Counted from the stretch's first letter, positions 26,865 to 35,817 are shown. The stretch is 64,000 nt of DNA from Azophilus sp965220425 (GCA_965220425.1 OZ244830.1:3782001-3846000), one strand, 5' to 3'. Notes: a model not told the origin generated them from the letters alone. A program made the numbers and translations.

Positions 26865-26949
26865 CGCTCACCAACTTCCTGCCGCGGACGCCGATGCATC
26901 GCGTAAGCGCCTCGACGCCCTCGCGACGAAAGTCGGTGAGCGATGCGGG
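26858..26949. repeat. Interspersed palindromic repeat R1, copy f (92 bp)
   Basis: A well-preserved copy with both 20-bp termini (CCCGCATCGCTCACCAACTT; AGTCGGTGAGCGATGCGGG). It fills most of the space between the hpnN-like stop (26957) and the sulfatase-type gene, and contributes that gene's ATG. Confidence 0.9.
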
Positions 26950-26956
26950 CTGGTGG

Positions 26957-29506
26957 TCACGCGGCCTTCTCGGATACCCAAGACAAGAGCACCGGCAACA
27001 GGAACACCGTAAACAGCAACAATAGCGCAACCGCCACAGCCAGCAAGAGGCCGATGGAAGCCGTACCCTGGTGCGGCGAGAGCGACAGGGCAACGAAGGT
27101 GCCGGCCGTGGTCAGCGTACTCAGCAGCACGGCTCTCGGCGTGCTTGAATGCATGAGCCGGGGCACGTCGCCCTCGCCCCGGTAACGGTCGACGACATGG
27201 ATGCCGTTGTCCACCCCAAGGCCGAATATCAGCGGCAAGACAAGGATATTCGCCATGTTCAGCGGCCTGTCGAAAACAACGCCGAGTGCGAGGGTGAAGA
27301 TCACCGCCATGGCCAGCGGCACGAGTATCAGCACCGCGTAGCGAATGCTCTGAAACATCAGCAGCAGTACCAGGCCGATGGACGCCAGCGCGAATATCAT
27401 GGCCTGAATGAAGCTTTCCATGACGATCTCGCCGACACCCCACTCAATCACCGGCCGGCCCGTGGCAACCGGCGCCAGATCCCGAACGCCTTCAATGAAG
27501 CGGCTGAGCGCATCCACGGGCGCCACGTTCTCCTCGGGCAGTACGATGGTCAGATGCTTGCCCTGTGGGTTGACCATCCGCTCGCGCACTTCCGCCGGCA
27601 GGTCCAGAGCGTCCACCGGACCAACCAGCACCGCCTGCCGGAGCCAGTCGAGTTCCTCGACGAGATTCTCCACCACACCGCGCTGCCACGCCAGCAAGCG
27701 CTCGGGCGGACCCGCCTCCAGGGCGAGGAGAGCCTCGCGCAATCCAGCGAAGCGGCCGTCCGTGTCGTATTCGTCGATAACCTGCTTCAGGCGCTCGACA
27801 CCTGCCTGCAACTCACCGAGTGTGGGTTCGTCGAGCCGCCGCAAGGGTTCGATGGCGCTCCACAGGATCTCCTGGAGATCGGCGAGCGCCTCCAGCTTGT
27901 CGTGCTGGTCGTCCGGTACGTAGGCGGCAAGCGACACGACGGCGTCGACAACGGGCAGGCTCTCAAGGGTATCCACCTCGATGGGTGCATCGCTCAGGAT
28001 GGACAGGGCGTAATCCGTCGCCCGCCCGTCCTCCTGCAACAGGCGCAGTGTCCGCATGGACTCGGAATCCGGATCCTTGAGCGCCAGTACGCTGTAGTCG
28101 AAACGGGCGTGGCTGGCAACGGCGATCGCAACGCAAAGCAGGAGAGACATCCACGTGAGTACCCGCGCGCGATGGGAGATCAGGTGTCTCACCAGGCGCT
28201 GGCTGGTCGGGACATCCATCGCATGGGGGCTGACCGGTCCACAGACCCGGTAGAAAGCGGGCAGAAGCGTGAAGGTCAGGAAACCCGCTATGGCCATTCC
28301 GCAGGCCGAGATCACCCCGAGGTCGGCCAGTGCCCGGTAGTCCGTCGGCCAGAATCCGAGGAAGCCCAGGGCCGTGGTGACCGTGCAGATGAAGATGGCG
28401 CCGCCGACACTGCGGGTCGCCGCCACCAGCGCGCGGGGAATGGCCACCAGTCCCGCGCCTACAGCTTCCTGATAACGCAGCGAGAAGTGAACGGCGAAGT
28501 CGACGCCGAGACCGAAGAACATCACCAGGAACACGATGGACAGCGTGTTGTACTCCCCGACCGCGATCATCGCGAAGGCGGACGTCCACACGATCCCCAC
28601 GGCGAGCATGGCGAATGTGGCCAGAATGATCCTGACCGACCGCACCCCCACGATCAAAACCAGCACCAGCAGGATGACGGCCAGCAAACCCGTAATCTGC
28701 AAGCCGCCAACGGCTGCCTCGATCTCCTCGTGCGTGAGCGCTACCTCTCCCGTGATACCGACCCGCACTTCCGGCGGCGGGCCGGCTGCCGCAACGATTT
28801 CGCGCAAATCGCTCACCGCTTCCGCATTCGCCGCGGTCTCTCTGATATCGAGGTTGCTCTTGAGCAGTATGAGCCGGTAGTGGGTCTCGTCCTGCCCGAA
28901 GAACTCGTTTGTCCAGTAGATCGTGGGGTCGTCGCCGGCGACGACGGCAACGGCTGAGTCCCGCAGCCATTCGACGACATCGTCGAAGCCGCTCGGCGGG
29001 TCGTTCTCGATGCCGTCGGCAACCAGGTCCAGGATGCTTCTCAAGCTCGGGTCTTCGGCAACGCCGGTCAGCCAGGGCTGGGCCTCGGCGAGACGGTCCG
29101 TCATGTCGTCCAGTTCCTCTTCATCGAGATAGAGGAATGCATGGTCGCGGAAGAACGGATGGTTCTCGCCCGCAAAGACCGCCCGAAAACGGTCCGGCCG
29201 GCTGCGGATTTCAGCCTCGAGACGGCGGGCGGTATCCTCCACCTGTTTGAACGCGGTTCCGGACACCACCACGACAGCCGTCTTGACGTAGTCCGGAAAG
29301 GCGTCCTGAAAGCGGTCGAAGTCCGCCCGCCAGGGTGTTTCCTGGCGGATCAGTTCCTTGAGGTTCGAACTCATCTGGAACCGGTCGACCGCCACCCAGC
29401 CGAGGCCGGCGGTGGCGACCGTCAGCAGCGCGAGCGTCAGCCACGCGTGACCGGCAACCGAGGCGACCCACCGGGCCAGGCGTTCTATCACCCAGCGTTC
29501 GATCAT
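26957..29506 (-). CDS. RND-superfamily lipid exporter, HpnN-like (MMPL family)
   Basis: 849 residues with two RND halves, each one TM helix, a large periplasmic loop, then five or six TM helices. First half: WLTLALLTVATAGLGWVAV, then IILATFAMLAVGIVWTSAF and FLVMFFGLGVDFAVHFSLRY. Second half: VLTWMSLLLCVAIAVASH, then FALASIGLVLLLMFQSIRYA and LVLPLIFGLGVDNGIHVVDRY. GLGVDxxxH repeats mark the MMPL/HpnN group. HpnN exports hopanoids to the outer membrane in Rhodopseudomonas and Burkholderia. The ATG overlaps the mlaA stop (ATGA), making this the last gene of the seven-gene operon. Confidence 0.88.
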   Translation of the reverse strand: MIERWVIERLARWVASVAGHAWLTLALLTVATAGLGWVAVDRFQMSSNLKELIRQETPWRADFDRFQDAFPDYVKTAVVVVSGTAFKQVEDTARRLEAEIRSRPDRFRAVFAGENHPFFRDHAFLYLDEEELDDMTDRLAEAQPWLTGVAEDPSLRSILDLVADGIENDPPSGFDDVVEWLRDSAVAVVAGDDPTIYWTNEFFGQDETHYRLILLKSNLDIRETAANAEAVSDLREIVAAAGPPPEVRVGITGEVALTHEEIEAAVGGLQITGLLAVILLVLVLIVGVRSVRIILATFAMLAVGIVWTSAFAMIAVGEYNTLSIVFLVMFFGLGVDFAVHFSLRYQEAVGAGLVAIPRALVAATRSVGGAIFICTVTTALGFLGFWPTDYRALADLGVISACGMAIAGFLTFTLLPAFYRVCGPVSPHAMDVPTSQRLVRHLISHRARVLTWMSLLLCVAIAVASHARFDYSVLALKDPDSESMRTLRLLQEDGRATDYALSILSDAPIEVDTLESLPVVDAVVSLAAYVPDDQHDKLEALADLQEILWSAIEPLRRLDEPTLGELQAGVERLKQVIDEYDTDGRFAGLREALLALEAGPPERLLAWQRGVVENLVEELDWLRQAVLVGPVDALDLPAEVRERMVNPQGKHLTIVLPEENVAPVDALSRFIEGVRDLAPVATGRPVIEWGVGEIVMESFIQAMIFALASIGLVLLLMFQSIRYAVLILVPLAMAVIFTLALGVVFDRPLNMANILVLPLIFGLGVDNGIHVVDRYRGEGDVPRLMHSSTPRAVLLSTLTTAGTFVALSLSPHQGTASIGLLLAVAVALLLLFTVFLLPVLLSWVSEKAA

Positions 29507-30315
29507 TCGGCTGCGTCGAACTCATCGTCTTCGTCGAATTCATCGAAGAAGTCGTCGAACTCCTCCATGGGAGGATTGCCGTCGAAGATGAGAAACTTGC
29601 GGCGTTGCATGTAGGCTTCCCGGGTAAACACGTAGGCGTCGAGCGCCGCGGCATCCCGGGTATCGGTCAGCGCAAGCGCCGCGGCCCGGGCGCTGACCAC
29701 ATCGAGGCTACTGATGCCGAGATTGTGGAAGTCACCCAGAACCAGCCTGGGAAGGACGCCCCGCAGGACGAGCACCGGCAGGTCGCGAACGGTGGACGGG
29801 CCGGCGAGTGGAACGTAGACATAGCGGCTCTTTTTCCAGCCCCAGACCGCCAGCGTCTGACCGATGTCCTCGTCCTGGTGATAAAGACCAGCGGGCGTGG
29901 CGACATCGAACAGCCCGCCGAGCCCAATTGTGGTGTTGACGATGAAACGCAGCGAATCGATGGCGCCCCGTTTCGGCTTGCCCTGCAGAAAGCCGTTGGC
30001 GCTGCTGTCGAGACTTCTCAGGTTCTTGAAGAAATTGCTGACGCCGGTTTCCACCGGATCCGGGGCAATGCTCTGGTACCTCCGCGCAATCGGCGCCAGT
30101 GCGTGCCCGTCCACCGCCTCGGAGAACTCGTAGGACTGCCTGTTGAAACCTTCGTTCCGATCATAGACGCCATGGTCCGGTCCCTCCAGCGTCATGCAGG
30201 CTGTCTGGAATGCCAACAGCAAACCGGTCCAGGCAATCCTGCCCCCCATTCGCCCGCCCGTGGCCGTCCGTCGCGACGTAAGTCGGTGAGCGATGCGGGC
30301 TGGGCCGTTGTTCAT
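29503..30315 (-). CDS. mlaA: MlaA/VacJ-family lipoprotein
   Basis: MlaA is the outer-membrane phospholipid-extracting component of the Mla system. Core motifs are DHGVYDRNEGFNRQSYEFSE, ANGFLQGKPKRGAIDSLRFI, TTIGLGGLFDVATPAGLYH, DEDIGQTLAVWGW and YVYVPLAGPSTVRD. The C-terminus is very acidic (EEFDDFFDEFDEDDEFD). ATG at 30315 overlaps the mlaC stop (ATGA), but codons 6-16 come from half repeat R1g. The more native start is probably ATG at 30252 (MGGRIAWTGLLLAF), which gives a signal with an imperfect lipobox (FQTAC). The stop overlaps the hpnN start. Confidence 0.9.
   Translation of the reverse strand: MNNGPARIAHRLTSRRTATGGRMGGRIAWTGLLLAFQTACMTLEGPDHGVYDRNEGFNRQSYEFSEAVDGHALAPIARRYQSIAPDPVETGVSNFFKNLRSLDSSANGFLQGKPKRGAIDSLRFIVNTTIGLGGLFDVATPAGLYHQDEDIGQTLAVWGWKKSRYVYVPLAGPSTVRDLPVLVLRGVLPRLVLGDFHNLGISSLDVVSARAAALALTDTRDAAALDAYVFTREAYMQRRKFLIFDGNPPMEEFDDFFDEFDEDDEFDAAE
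30271..30299. repeat. Interspersed palindromic repeat R1, half copy g
   Basis: TCGCGACGTAAGTCGGTGAG then CGATGCGGG lie inside the 5' end of the mlaA frame, between the mlaC stop and the likely native mlaA start. This shows the repeat family can enter operons. Confidence 0.8.
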
Positions 30316-30941
30316 GAAGCATCCCCTGCGTTGTCATCGCTCATCTCGGCGATGCTCTCCTTTATGTCGCGGATCAGCGCATCGTAGCCTTGCTGCTTGA
30401 TGATGCTGTTGTAATCCGCCCTCCTCAGCGACAGGTCGCTGACGCCGTCCGCCACCACGTTGAATACCGAGCCGGCGTTGAAATAGTAGTCGAGATTGAC
30501 ACGTTCGCCGTTCGCTTTCACGAGTTGCGTCTTCACCACCCAGCCCCGCCGCGCGGCTATCGACTCCAGGCGCTCGAACCGTTGCCCGTCGAAGCTGTCG
30601 AAACGGTCCGCATAGGTCGCGGCAATCAGCGTCTCGAGAAGCCCGCGAAATTTGCGCTTCCTGGCATCGTCGAGTTCCCGCCAGGTTCGGCCGAGGGTGA
30701 TGCGCGAGACCGTGCCGATATCGAAAAAGCCGGGTACCGCCGGGTCCAGGGCATCCACCCGGTCCGAGTAGCGCGCGGTCTGCATGACCTCCATCAGAAG
30801 CGCATGAAACCCGTCGATCTTGGCATTGACCGCCTCCGCATCCACCGCACCTGCTCCGGCGGCTTCCTCGGCCGCGCCGCCCGCGGACGCCGAATAAACG
30901 AGCGCAAAGCCGACCCAGAAAACCAGCGGCAACGGTCTCAT
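30312..30941 (-). CDS. MlaC/HpnM (Tgt2/Ttg2D) phospholipid-binding protein
   Basis: 209 residues from ATG at 30941, overlapping the dctM stop (ATGA). A signal peptide (LPLVFWVGFALVYSASAGG) is followed by the MlaC fold: FFDIGTVSRITLGRTWRELD, KRKFRGLLETLIAATYADRFD, TQLVKANGERVNLDYYFN, FNVVADGVSDLSLRRADYNSI (split here for length). MlaC shuttles phospholipid through the periplasm; HpnM is the hopanoid-linked relative. The usual MlaFEDB importer is not encoded here, and the HpnN-type RND pump downstream suggests an export-type pairing. Confidence 0.88.
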   Translation of the reverse strand: MRPLPLVFWVGFALVYSASAGGAAEEAAGAGAVDAEAVNAKIDGFHALLMEVMQTARYSDRVDALDPAVPGFFDIGTVSRITLGRTWRELDDARKRKFRGLLETLIAATYADRFDSFDGQRFERLESIAARRGWVVKTQLVKANGERVNLDYYFNAGSVFNVVADGVSDLSLRRADYNSIIKQQGYDALIRDIKESIAEMSDDNAGDAS

Positions 30942-32218
30942 CGCACCAGCGCCAGCGAGAACCAGGGAACATAGGTGATCAGCAGCAGCGCGACCAGCAG
31001 CACGACCATGAACGGCCAGCAGGCCGCATAGAGTTCCAGTACCGGTTTCCCGAACCGGTAGCTGGCGATGAACAGGTTCATGCCCACGGGAGGGGTGAAA
31101 TAGCCGATCTGCATGTTCGCCAGGAATACGATGCCGAGATGTATCGGGTGAATGCCATATCCTACCGCCGCGGGCAAGATCAGCGGCACCATGATGACCA
31201 GCGCGGAGAAGATGTCCAGCATGGCTCCGAGCGCCAGCAACAGCAGGTTCAACAGCAGCAGAAAGGTGACGGCACTGTCGATGTGGCTCTGCATGAATTC
31301 GAACAATCGTTGCGGCACCTCCGCGTCGACCAGGAAATTCGTGAATGCCAGAGCCACGCCCAATACCAGGAGAATGCCGCCCACCATGACCATGGCATCG
31401 ATGGCGATTCGGGGCAGTTCCCTGATGTCGATATCGCGGTAGAGCGCTACCTGGGCAACGGTGACGTACACGGCCGTGACCGCGGCAGCCTCCGAGATCG
31501 CGAAGTACCCGGAATAGATACCCCCCAGCACCACCACCGGCAACGGCAGCTCCCAGCGTGCCTCCACCAGGGCGCGGCGGACCGCGGACCCGGTAAATGC
31601 CGTCCTCGGCACGCGGCCGTCGCGATGCAGCCACAGCGTCCAGCCGACCAGGCAGGCCAGCATCAACAGCAACGGCAGGATGCCCGCCATGAACAGTTCG
31701 ACGATGGTGAACGGCTCGCCGATACCGAGTTGCTGCACGATGATGCCGTACAGAATCAGCGGCACCGACGGCACCAGCAACAGGCCCAGACTGCCGGAGG
31801 TGGTCACCAGCCCCAGGCTGAAACGTTCGCCGAAACCGGCCTTCCCGAGCGCCGGCAACAGCAGCGCGCCAAGGGCGACGATCGTGACGCCCGATGCTCC
31901 TGTCAGCGCCGTGAATACGGCGCAAACCACGAAGGAGACCACCGCGAGCCCGCTCGGCATCCAGCCGAACAGGCTTTGCACCACGGCCACCAACCGCCCG
32001 GATGTCTTCGACTCGGAAAGCACGTAGCCCGCGTAGGTAAAAAGCGGCAGCGCCATCAGCAAGGGAGTGTCGACAATGCGGTAAACCTCGATCGCTACGA
32101 TGGCGAGATCGATGTCCGCAGACAGGAAACCCAGCATGGCGGCGCCCATCAGCACAGCCACCAGGGGCGCCCCGGCCAGCGCCGCGGCCGCGACTGCGAT
32201 GACTCCCAACCAGATCAT
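30938..32218 (-). CDS. TRAP transporter large permease (DctM type)
   Basis: 426 residues from ATG at 32218, overlapping the small permease stop (ATGA). Twelve or so hydrophobic helices are visible, with DctM signatures: PLLMALPLFTYAGYVLSES, TGASGVTIVALGALLLPAL, TSGSLGLLLVPSVPLILYG, ISEAAAVTAVYV, GAMLDIFSALVIMVPLILPA and MQIGYFTPPVGMNLFI. It is the Na+-coupled translocation subunit in the inner membrane. The upstream frame to 32290 has no homology. It sits between dctQ and mlaC in the operon. Confidence 0.93.
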   Translation of the reverse strand: MIWLGVIAVAAAALAGAPLVAVLMGAAMLGFLSADIDLAIVAIEVYRIVDTPLLMALPLFTYAGYVLSESKTSGRLVAVVQSLFGWMPSGLAVVSFVVCAVFTALTGASGVTIVALGALLLPALGKAGFGERFSLGLVTTSGSLGLLLVPSVPLILYGIIVQQLGIGEPFTIVELFMAGILPLLLMLACLVGWTLWLHRDGRVPRTAFTGSAVRRALVEARWELPLPVVVLGGIYSGYFAISEAAAVTAVYVTVAQVALYRDIDIRELPRIAIDAMVMVGGILLVLGVALAFTNFLVDAEVPQRLFEFMQSHIDSAVTFLLLLNLLLLALGAMLDIFSALVIMVPLILPAAVGYGIHPIHLGIVFLANMQIGYFTPPVGMNLFIASYRFGKPVLELYAACWPFMVVLLVALLLITYVPWFSLALVR

Positions 32219-32685
32219 GGCGGCTCGACCGCGTGCAGGAGATAGCGCAGGCTCATGACACCGGCGCCGATGGGCATAATCGCTTCGCACACCCAGGCAG
32301 GCACGGACGCGAAGGCGATAATGGCATCCTGGTATTCGAAGCGTACGAACTTCAGACTGAACCAGCAGAAGACCGCCAGCACCACGCAGGTGAAGGCGCA
32401 GGCAAACCGCTTGAGCCAGGGCCGCCAGACCTCCCCCGCAAACCGGGAGACGATATCGATGCGGATGTGATCGTCCTTGCGCGACGCCACCATGGCGCCC
32501 ACCATGGCGCCCCAGAGAACCAGAACCCGAACCAGCGCATCTCCCCAGAGCAGCCCCGTTTCGAAGAAGTTCCGGGCGATGACCTGCCAGGCCGCCAGCA
32601 ATATCATCGCGGCCAGAACGGTGACCAGCAACGCGCTTTCCACCAACCGGAGGGCGGCTGCGGTTCGTTTGATAGCGTCACTCAC
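32215..32685 (-). CDS. TRAP transporter small permease (DctQ type)
   Basis: 156 residues from GTG at 32685, in GTGAGTGA overlapping the dctP stop. Four TM segments: ESALLVTVLAAMILLAAWQV, LWGDALVRVLVLWGAMVGAM, FACAFTCVVLAVFCWFSLKF, and WVCEAIMPIGAGVMSLRYLL. ARNFFETGLLWGDALVR and KDDHIRIDIVSRF are typical DctQ. It pairs with DctM in the membrane complex. The longer frame to 32811 overlaps dctP in a non-homologous way and is rejected. Confidence 0.9.
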   Translation of the reverse strand: MSDAIKRTAAALRLVESALLVTVLAAMILLAAWQVIARNFFETGLLWGDALVRVLVLWGAMVGAMVASRKDDHIRIDIVSRFAGEVWRPWLKRFACAFTCVVLAVFCWFSLKFVRFEYQDAIIAFASVPAWVCEAIMPIGAGVMSLRYLLHAVEPP

Positions 32686-33838
32686 CGGATGCCCGGTACG
32701 TCTCCAGGTGACCCAGCATCTCCTGGTATCGGCCGGCGGAGATAAAGCCTTCCTCCACCATGCGTCGAGAGGCGACATCCGCCAGGCTTTGCCATTCCCG
32801 CCGTTCCGCACCGGCCGTCCGATGCCAGGTCAGCCCCTGGTTCCTGAGCGCCGCCGATGCCTGCTCATGATCGCTGCGGCTGCGGGCGTTGACCTCGTCG
32901 ACCACGCCGCCCATGACCCGTTGCACCACGGCCTGGTCCGCTTCCACCAGACGCTCAAAGGCCCTGCCGGCTACCGCCAGCAATCCGTAGACATAGACCA
33001 TGGGCAGGTCCATGACGTGATCGAGTTGGGTATGCCACTGCAAAGCGATTGCCGCTACCGGCGGTGTGGCGACGCTGTCGATCAGTCCGGTCTGCAACCC
33101 GCCCAGCACATCGGCGATCGGCAGGGGTATGGGCGCAATGCCGAACGCGCCGAACGCCCGGGCGGATCCGGGGTCGTTGTCGGGTACCCAGACCTTCAAC
33201 GCCCGGGCATCTTCGACACTGGTGATCACCGCTCTGGACATGGCGTGCGCGAACCCGACTTCGGCTATACCGAAAGCGACGAAGCCCTTCTCTCGCAGAC
33301 TCTCGAGCAACTGCGCGTCCATACGGCCGCGCACATAGTCGGCCTCGCTGCCGGACCGGAAGGCCATGGGCAGGCTGTACAGGCCGATGTCCGGATAGGT
33401 CTGCACCAGGGCGCCGGACGTGACGACGGCGCCATGCAGTTGCCCCACCCGAATCTTGCGCAGTACGGCCTTGTCGTCGCCCATGACGCCACCGGGATAA
33501 AACTTGAACGAAACCCTGCCTTCGGTTTCGGCTTGCACCCGTTTGCCGCCGTCGCGCAACAGTTTCATCCACAAGGAGCCGTCCGGTGACAGCGTTGCGA
33601 TCTTGAGGGCCGCCGCGGACGCGGCGCCGGCCGACAGCAGCCCGAGAGCCGCAACCCACAGCACGATGACCCTGCCGAGACCAATCCGAAAGCCCCGCAG
33701 AAACCGGGCGCAGACCGGCCTGAGTGTGGTGGGCTCCGAGTGGGCCTGCGGCGCGTCAGCGCTCCGAGGCCGTCCCCGGGGGAAAACTGCTTGCAAGCGG
33801 TGGTCCGCCAGGAAGCGGTGGCGATCAGAAATACTCAT
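32678..33838 (-). CDS. TRAP transporter substrate-binding protein (DctP family, TatP-like)
   Basis: 386 codons as drawn from ATG at 33838, which overlaps the tatT stop by 14 bp. A signal peptide (IVLWVAALGLLSAGAASAAA) ends near residue 77, so about 50 residues precede it and a later start is possible. The mature protein shows LKIATLSPDGSLWMKLLRDG, GRVSFKFYPGGVMGDD, LPMAFRS and the conserved-Arg region RALKVWVPDNDP. In DctP proteins a conserved Arg binds a carboxylate. Pairing with a TatT lipoprotein places it in the TPAT group, for which hydrophobic ligands have been proposed (Treponema Tp0956/Tp0957). Confidence 0.9.
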   Translation of the reverse strand: MSISDRHRFLADHRLQAVFPRGRPRSADAPQAHSEPTTLRPVCARFLRGFRIGLGRVIVLWVAALGLLSAGAASAAALKIATLSPDGSLWMKLLRDGGKRVQAETEGRVSFKFYPGGVMGDDKAVLRKIRVGQLHGAVVTSGALVQTYPDIGLYSLPMAFRSGSEADYVRGRMDAQLLESLREKGFVAFGIAEVGFAHAMSRAVITSVEDARALKVWVPDNDPGSARAFGAFGIAPIPLPIADVLGGLQTGLIDSVATPPVAAIALQWHTQLDHVMDLPMVYVYGLLAVAGRAFERLVEADQAVVQRVMGGVVDEVNARSRSDHEQASAALRNQGLTWHRTAGAERREWQSLADVASRRMVEEGFISAGRYQEMLGHLETYRASGE

Positions 33839-34697
33839 CGGCGGATTCCAGCAGTTCCTGCGCCCGCCGCCTGGCGAGTGCGTTCATCAATCTCAGTTCG
33901 GGCGGATCCTCGTCGGCCGCCAACACTTCGTTGAGCAGGCGGTCGTGCAGGGGCCGGTCGAAGACGAGCCGTGCGTACCGATCGGCAAACATCACCTTGG
34001 TGAGCAGGTGGCGTCCTTCGGAGAGGGCAATCGCCCGTTCGAAGTGGTACCGGCCGATCTCCGGCCTGCCGCCGAGCGCCGGTGGCAGCAGGACTTCGAA
34101 AACTCCGAGGTACAGGTGCGGGCCGCCGTACTCGAAACCCCCGTCGAGATCCGCCACGCGGCCGATCAGTGCCTTGACCCGGCTCAGTTGCGCAATTGCG
34201 TTGAAGTCATCGCTGTTCGCCTCTATCCACCCGGCCCAACAGGTCGCGAGCCCGTAGATCAGCGGAACGTCCTCCCGTCCGAGGCCCGCGACCCACTGTT
34301 CGAACTCATCGAACGGCCGGCTCACCGCCCCGCAACCGTTCTTCACGCCGAGGCAAACTGCCCGAGACGCAAGCGTCCTGGCCTTGGCCGCCATCAGCCG
34401 GGCACGATCCCCGTCGGTAACGAACGCCCCCGCATAGGCAGAATTCAGCATCGCGGCCTGGGACAGGAGCGAGGTGTTGTCCGGTGTGCTCTCGAGCAGG
34501 CCGTCAATCAGAATCAGATAGGCGGGCGCTCCTTCGCGCACGACATCCACGTCCGGATTCTCGAGAATGGCCGCGGACAGGTCCCGGGCCAAGTCCTCGG
34601 TGACATTGGAAATCAGGGTCGAACACCCTGTAGCGGCCAGGACGGCCAGCGGCATCAGCACCGCCCCGGCAAGCCGGACTCCGATGCCGCTATTCAT
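33825..34697 (-). CDS. TRAP-associated TPR lipoprotein TatT
   Basis: 290 residues. Signal with lipobox LAATGCS (acylated Cys near 25). The helical body matches TatT (TRAP transporter TatT component): LLSQAAMLNSAYAGAFV, FVTDGDRARLMAAKARTLAS, YGLATCWAGWIEANSDDFNA, and HFERAIALSEGRHLLTKVMF, which carries the signature end of the family. TatT forms a trimer that binds the TRAP receptor in Treponema and is thought to hand over hydrophobic ligand. As first gene of the operon it has about 240 bp of divergent upstream DNA shared with the hydrolase gene. Confidence 0.88.
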   Translation of the reverse strand: MNSGIGVRLAGAVLMPLAVLAATGCSTLISNVTEDLARDLSAAILENPDVDVVREGAPAYLILIDGLLESTPDNTSLLSQAAMLNSAYAGAFVTDGDRARLMAAKARTLASRAVCLGVKNGCGAVSRPFDEFEQWVAGLGREDVPLIYGLATCWAGWIEANSDDFNAIAQLSRVKALIGRVADLDGGFEYGGPHLYLGVFEVLLPPALGGRPEIGRYHFERAIALSEGRHLLTKVMFADRYARLVFDRPLHDRLLNEVLAADEDPPELRLMNALARRRAQELLESADEYF

Positions 34698-34935
34698 TCA
34701 GCCATCCGCCTCGACGAACTCCCGCAAAGTCCGGTGCATGTCCTCAATCGGTCGCGCTCCCCGCACAGCCCGCGCATCCTCCGAAGCAGACCGCCCCATG
34801 TCAAGGACCCATCATCTTCTGCAGCGCCTCGAATCGCGGCGTTTACAGGATTCCCGTCAACCGGCTCTGCAGGGTCGCCACGCCCGCTCCGCCGCGAAAC
34901 TGCTAAGATGCGCGCTTTTTTGACAACGTATCGCC

Positions 34936-35817
34936 ATGCCGAGTTTCCGAAGCGGAAACCTGAACATCCACTACGAGCAATGGGGCTCCAGGGCGGATCC
35001 CCCGCTGCTGCTGATTCACGGGCTGTCCTGCCAGATCATTCACTGGCCCCAGGCGTTCATCGATGCGCTGACAGACGCGGGATCCCGGGTCATCGCCCTG
35101 GACAACCGGGACATCGGGCTGTCGGACAGGGTGGATGCGCCGGCTCCCGGCCTCCTCGAGATTCTGGATGACCCGGCCGCCCACCCCTGCCCTTACACCC
35201 TGAGCGACATGGCGGGCGACGTGGTGGGCCTGCTCAACCACCTGGGCCAGGCAGGCGCTCACATCGTCGGTCTTTCCATGGGCGGGATGATCGCCCAGAC
35301 ATTGGCCATCGAACATCCGGGGCGCTGTTTCAGCCTGACCTCCATCATGTCTTCGAGCGGCAACCCGAACCTGCCCCTCGGCGATGACGAGGTCCGCATG
35401 AGCTTCGCCGCGCCGCTGCCGCCGGAGCGCGACGCGGCGGTCGCGCAGTACCAGCGGGCGTGGCAGGCCGCCGGGGGGCCACATTTCGACTCGATGGACG
35501 TCGGGCTCGCCCGGGTGTCGGGTCAGGCCATCGAGCGCGGCTTCCCACGGGACGGATTCATCCGTCAGTTGCTCGCCATCCTGCGCCAGGAAGACCGCCG
35601 CGCGGCGCTTGCAAAACTCGAAGTTCCCGGCCTCGTCATACACGGCAACGCGGACCCCCTGGTGCCGCTGGCTGCCGGCGAGGATACCGCCAACGCCATG
35701 GCTCACGGAAAGCTTGCGGTGCTGGACAAGCTCGGCCACGATCTGCCCGACCCGATGCTGCCGGAAATCGCGGGCCATATCGTCGAGCACATCCGCGCAA
35801 CAGGCGCCACTCGATAA
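34936..35817 (+). CDS. Alpha/beta-fold hydrolase
   Basis: 293 residues. HGLSCQIIHWP holds the oxyanion region, nucleophile Ser114 lies in GLSMGG, acid Asp is in IHGNADPLVP and His in KLGHDLPDP: a complete triad. NRDIGLSDRVD is typical of esterase/epoxide hydrolase-like COG0596 members. ATG at 34936 is preceded by an AT-rich run (TTTTTTGACAACGTATCGCC). The 3' end abuts the broken LLM gene on the other strand. Specific substrate unknown. Confidence 0.88.
   Translation: MPSFRSGNLNIHYEQWGSRADPPLLLIHGLSCQIIHWPQAFIDALTDAGSRVIALDNRDIGLSDRVDAPAPGLLEILDDPAAHPCPYTLSDMAGDVVGLLNHLGQAGAHIVGLSMGGMIAQTLAIEHPGRCFSLTSIMSSSGNPNLPLGDDEVRMSFAAPLPPERDAAVAQYQRAWQAAGGPHFDSMDVGLARVSGQAIERGFPRDGFIRQLLAILRQEDRRAALAKLEVPGLVIHGNADPLVPLAAGEDTANAMAHGKLAVLDKLGHDLPDPMLPEIAGHIVEHIRATGATR

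Noticed and set aside
27149..28957. 602-codon forward frame opposite the HpnN-like gene
   Set aside because: Rich in His, Gln and Arg as expected for antisense of a membrane protein gene; no motif.
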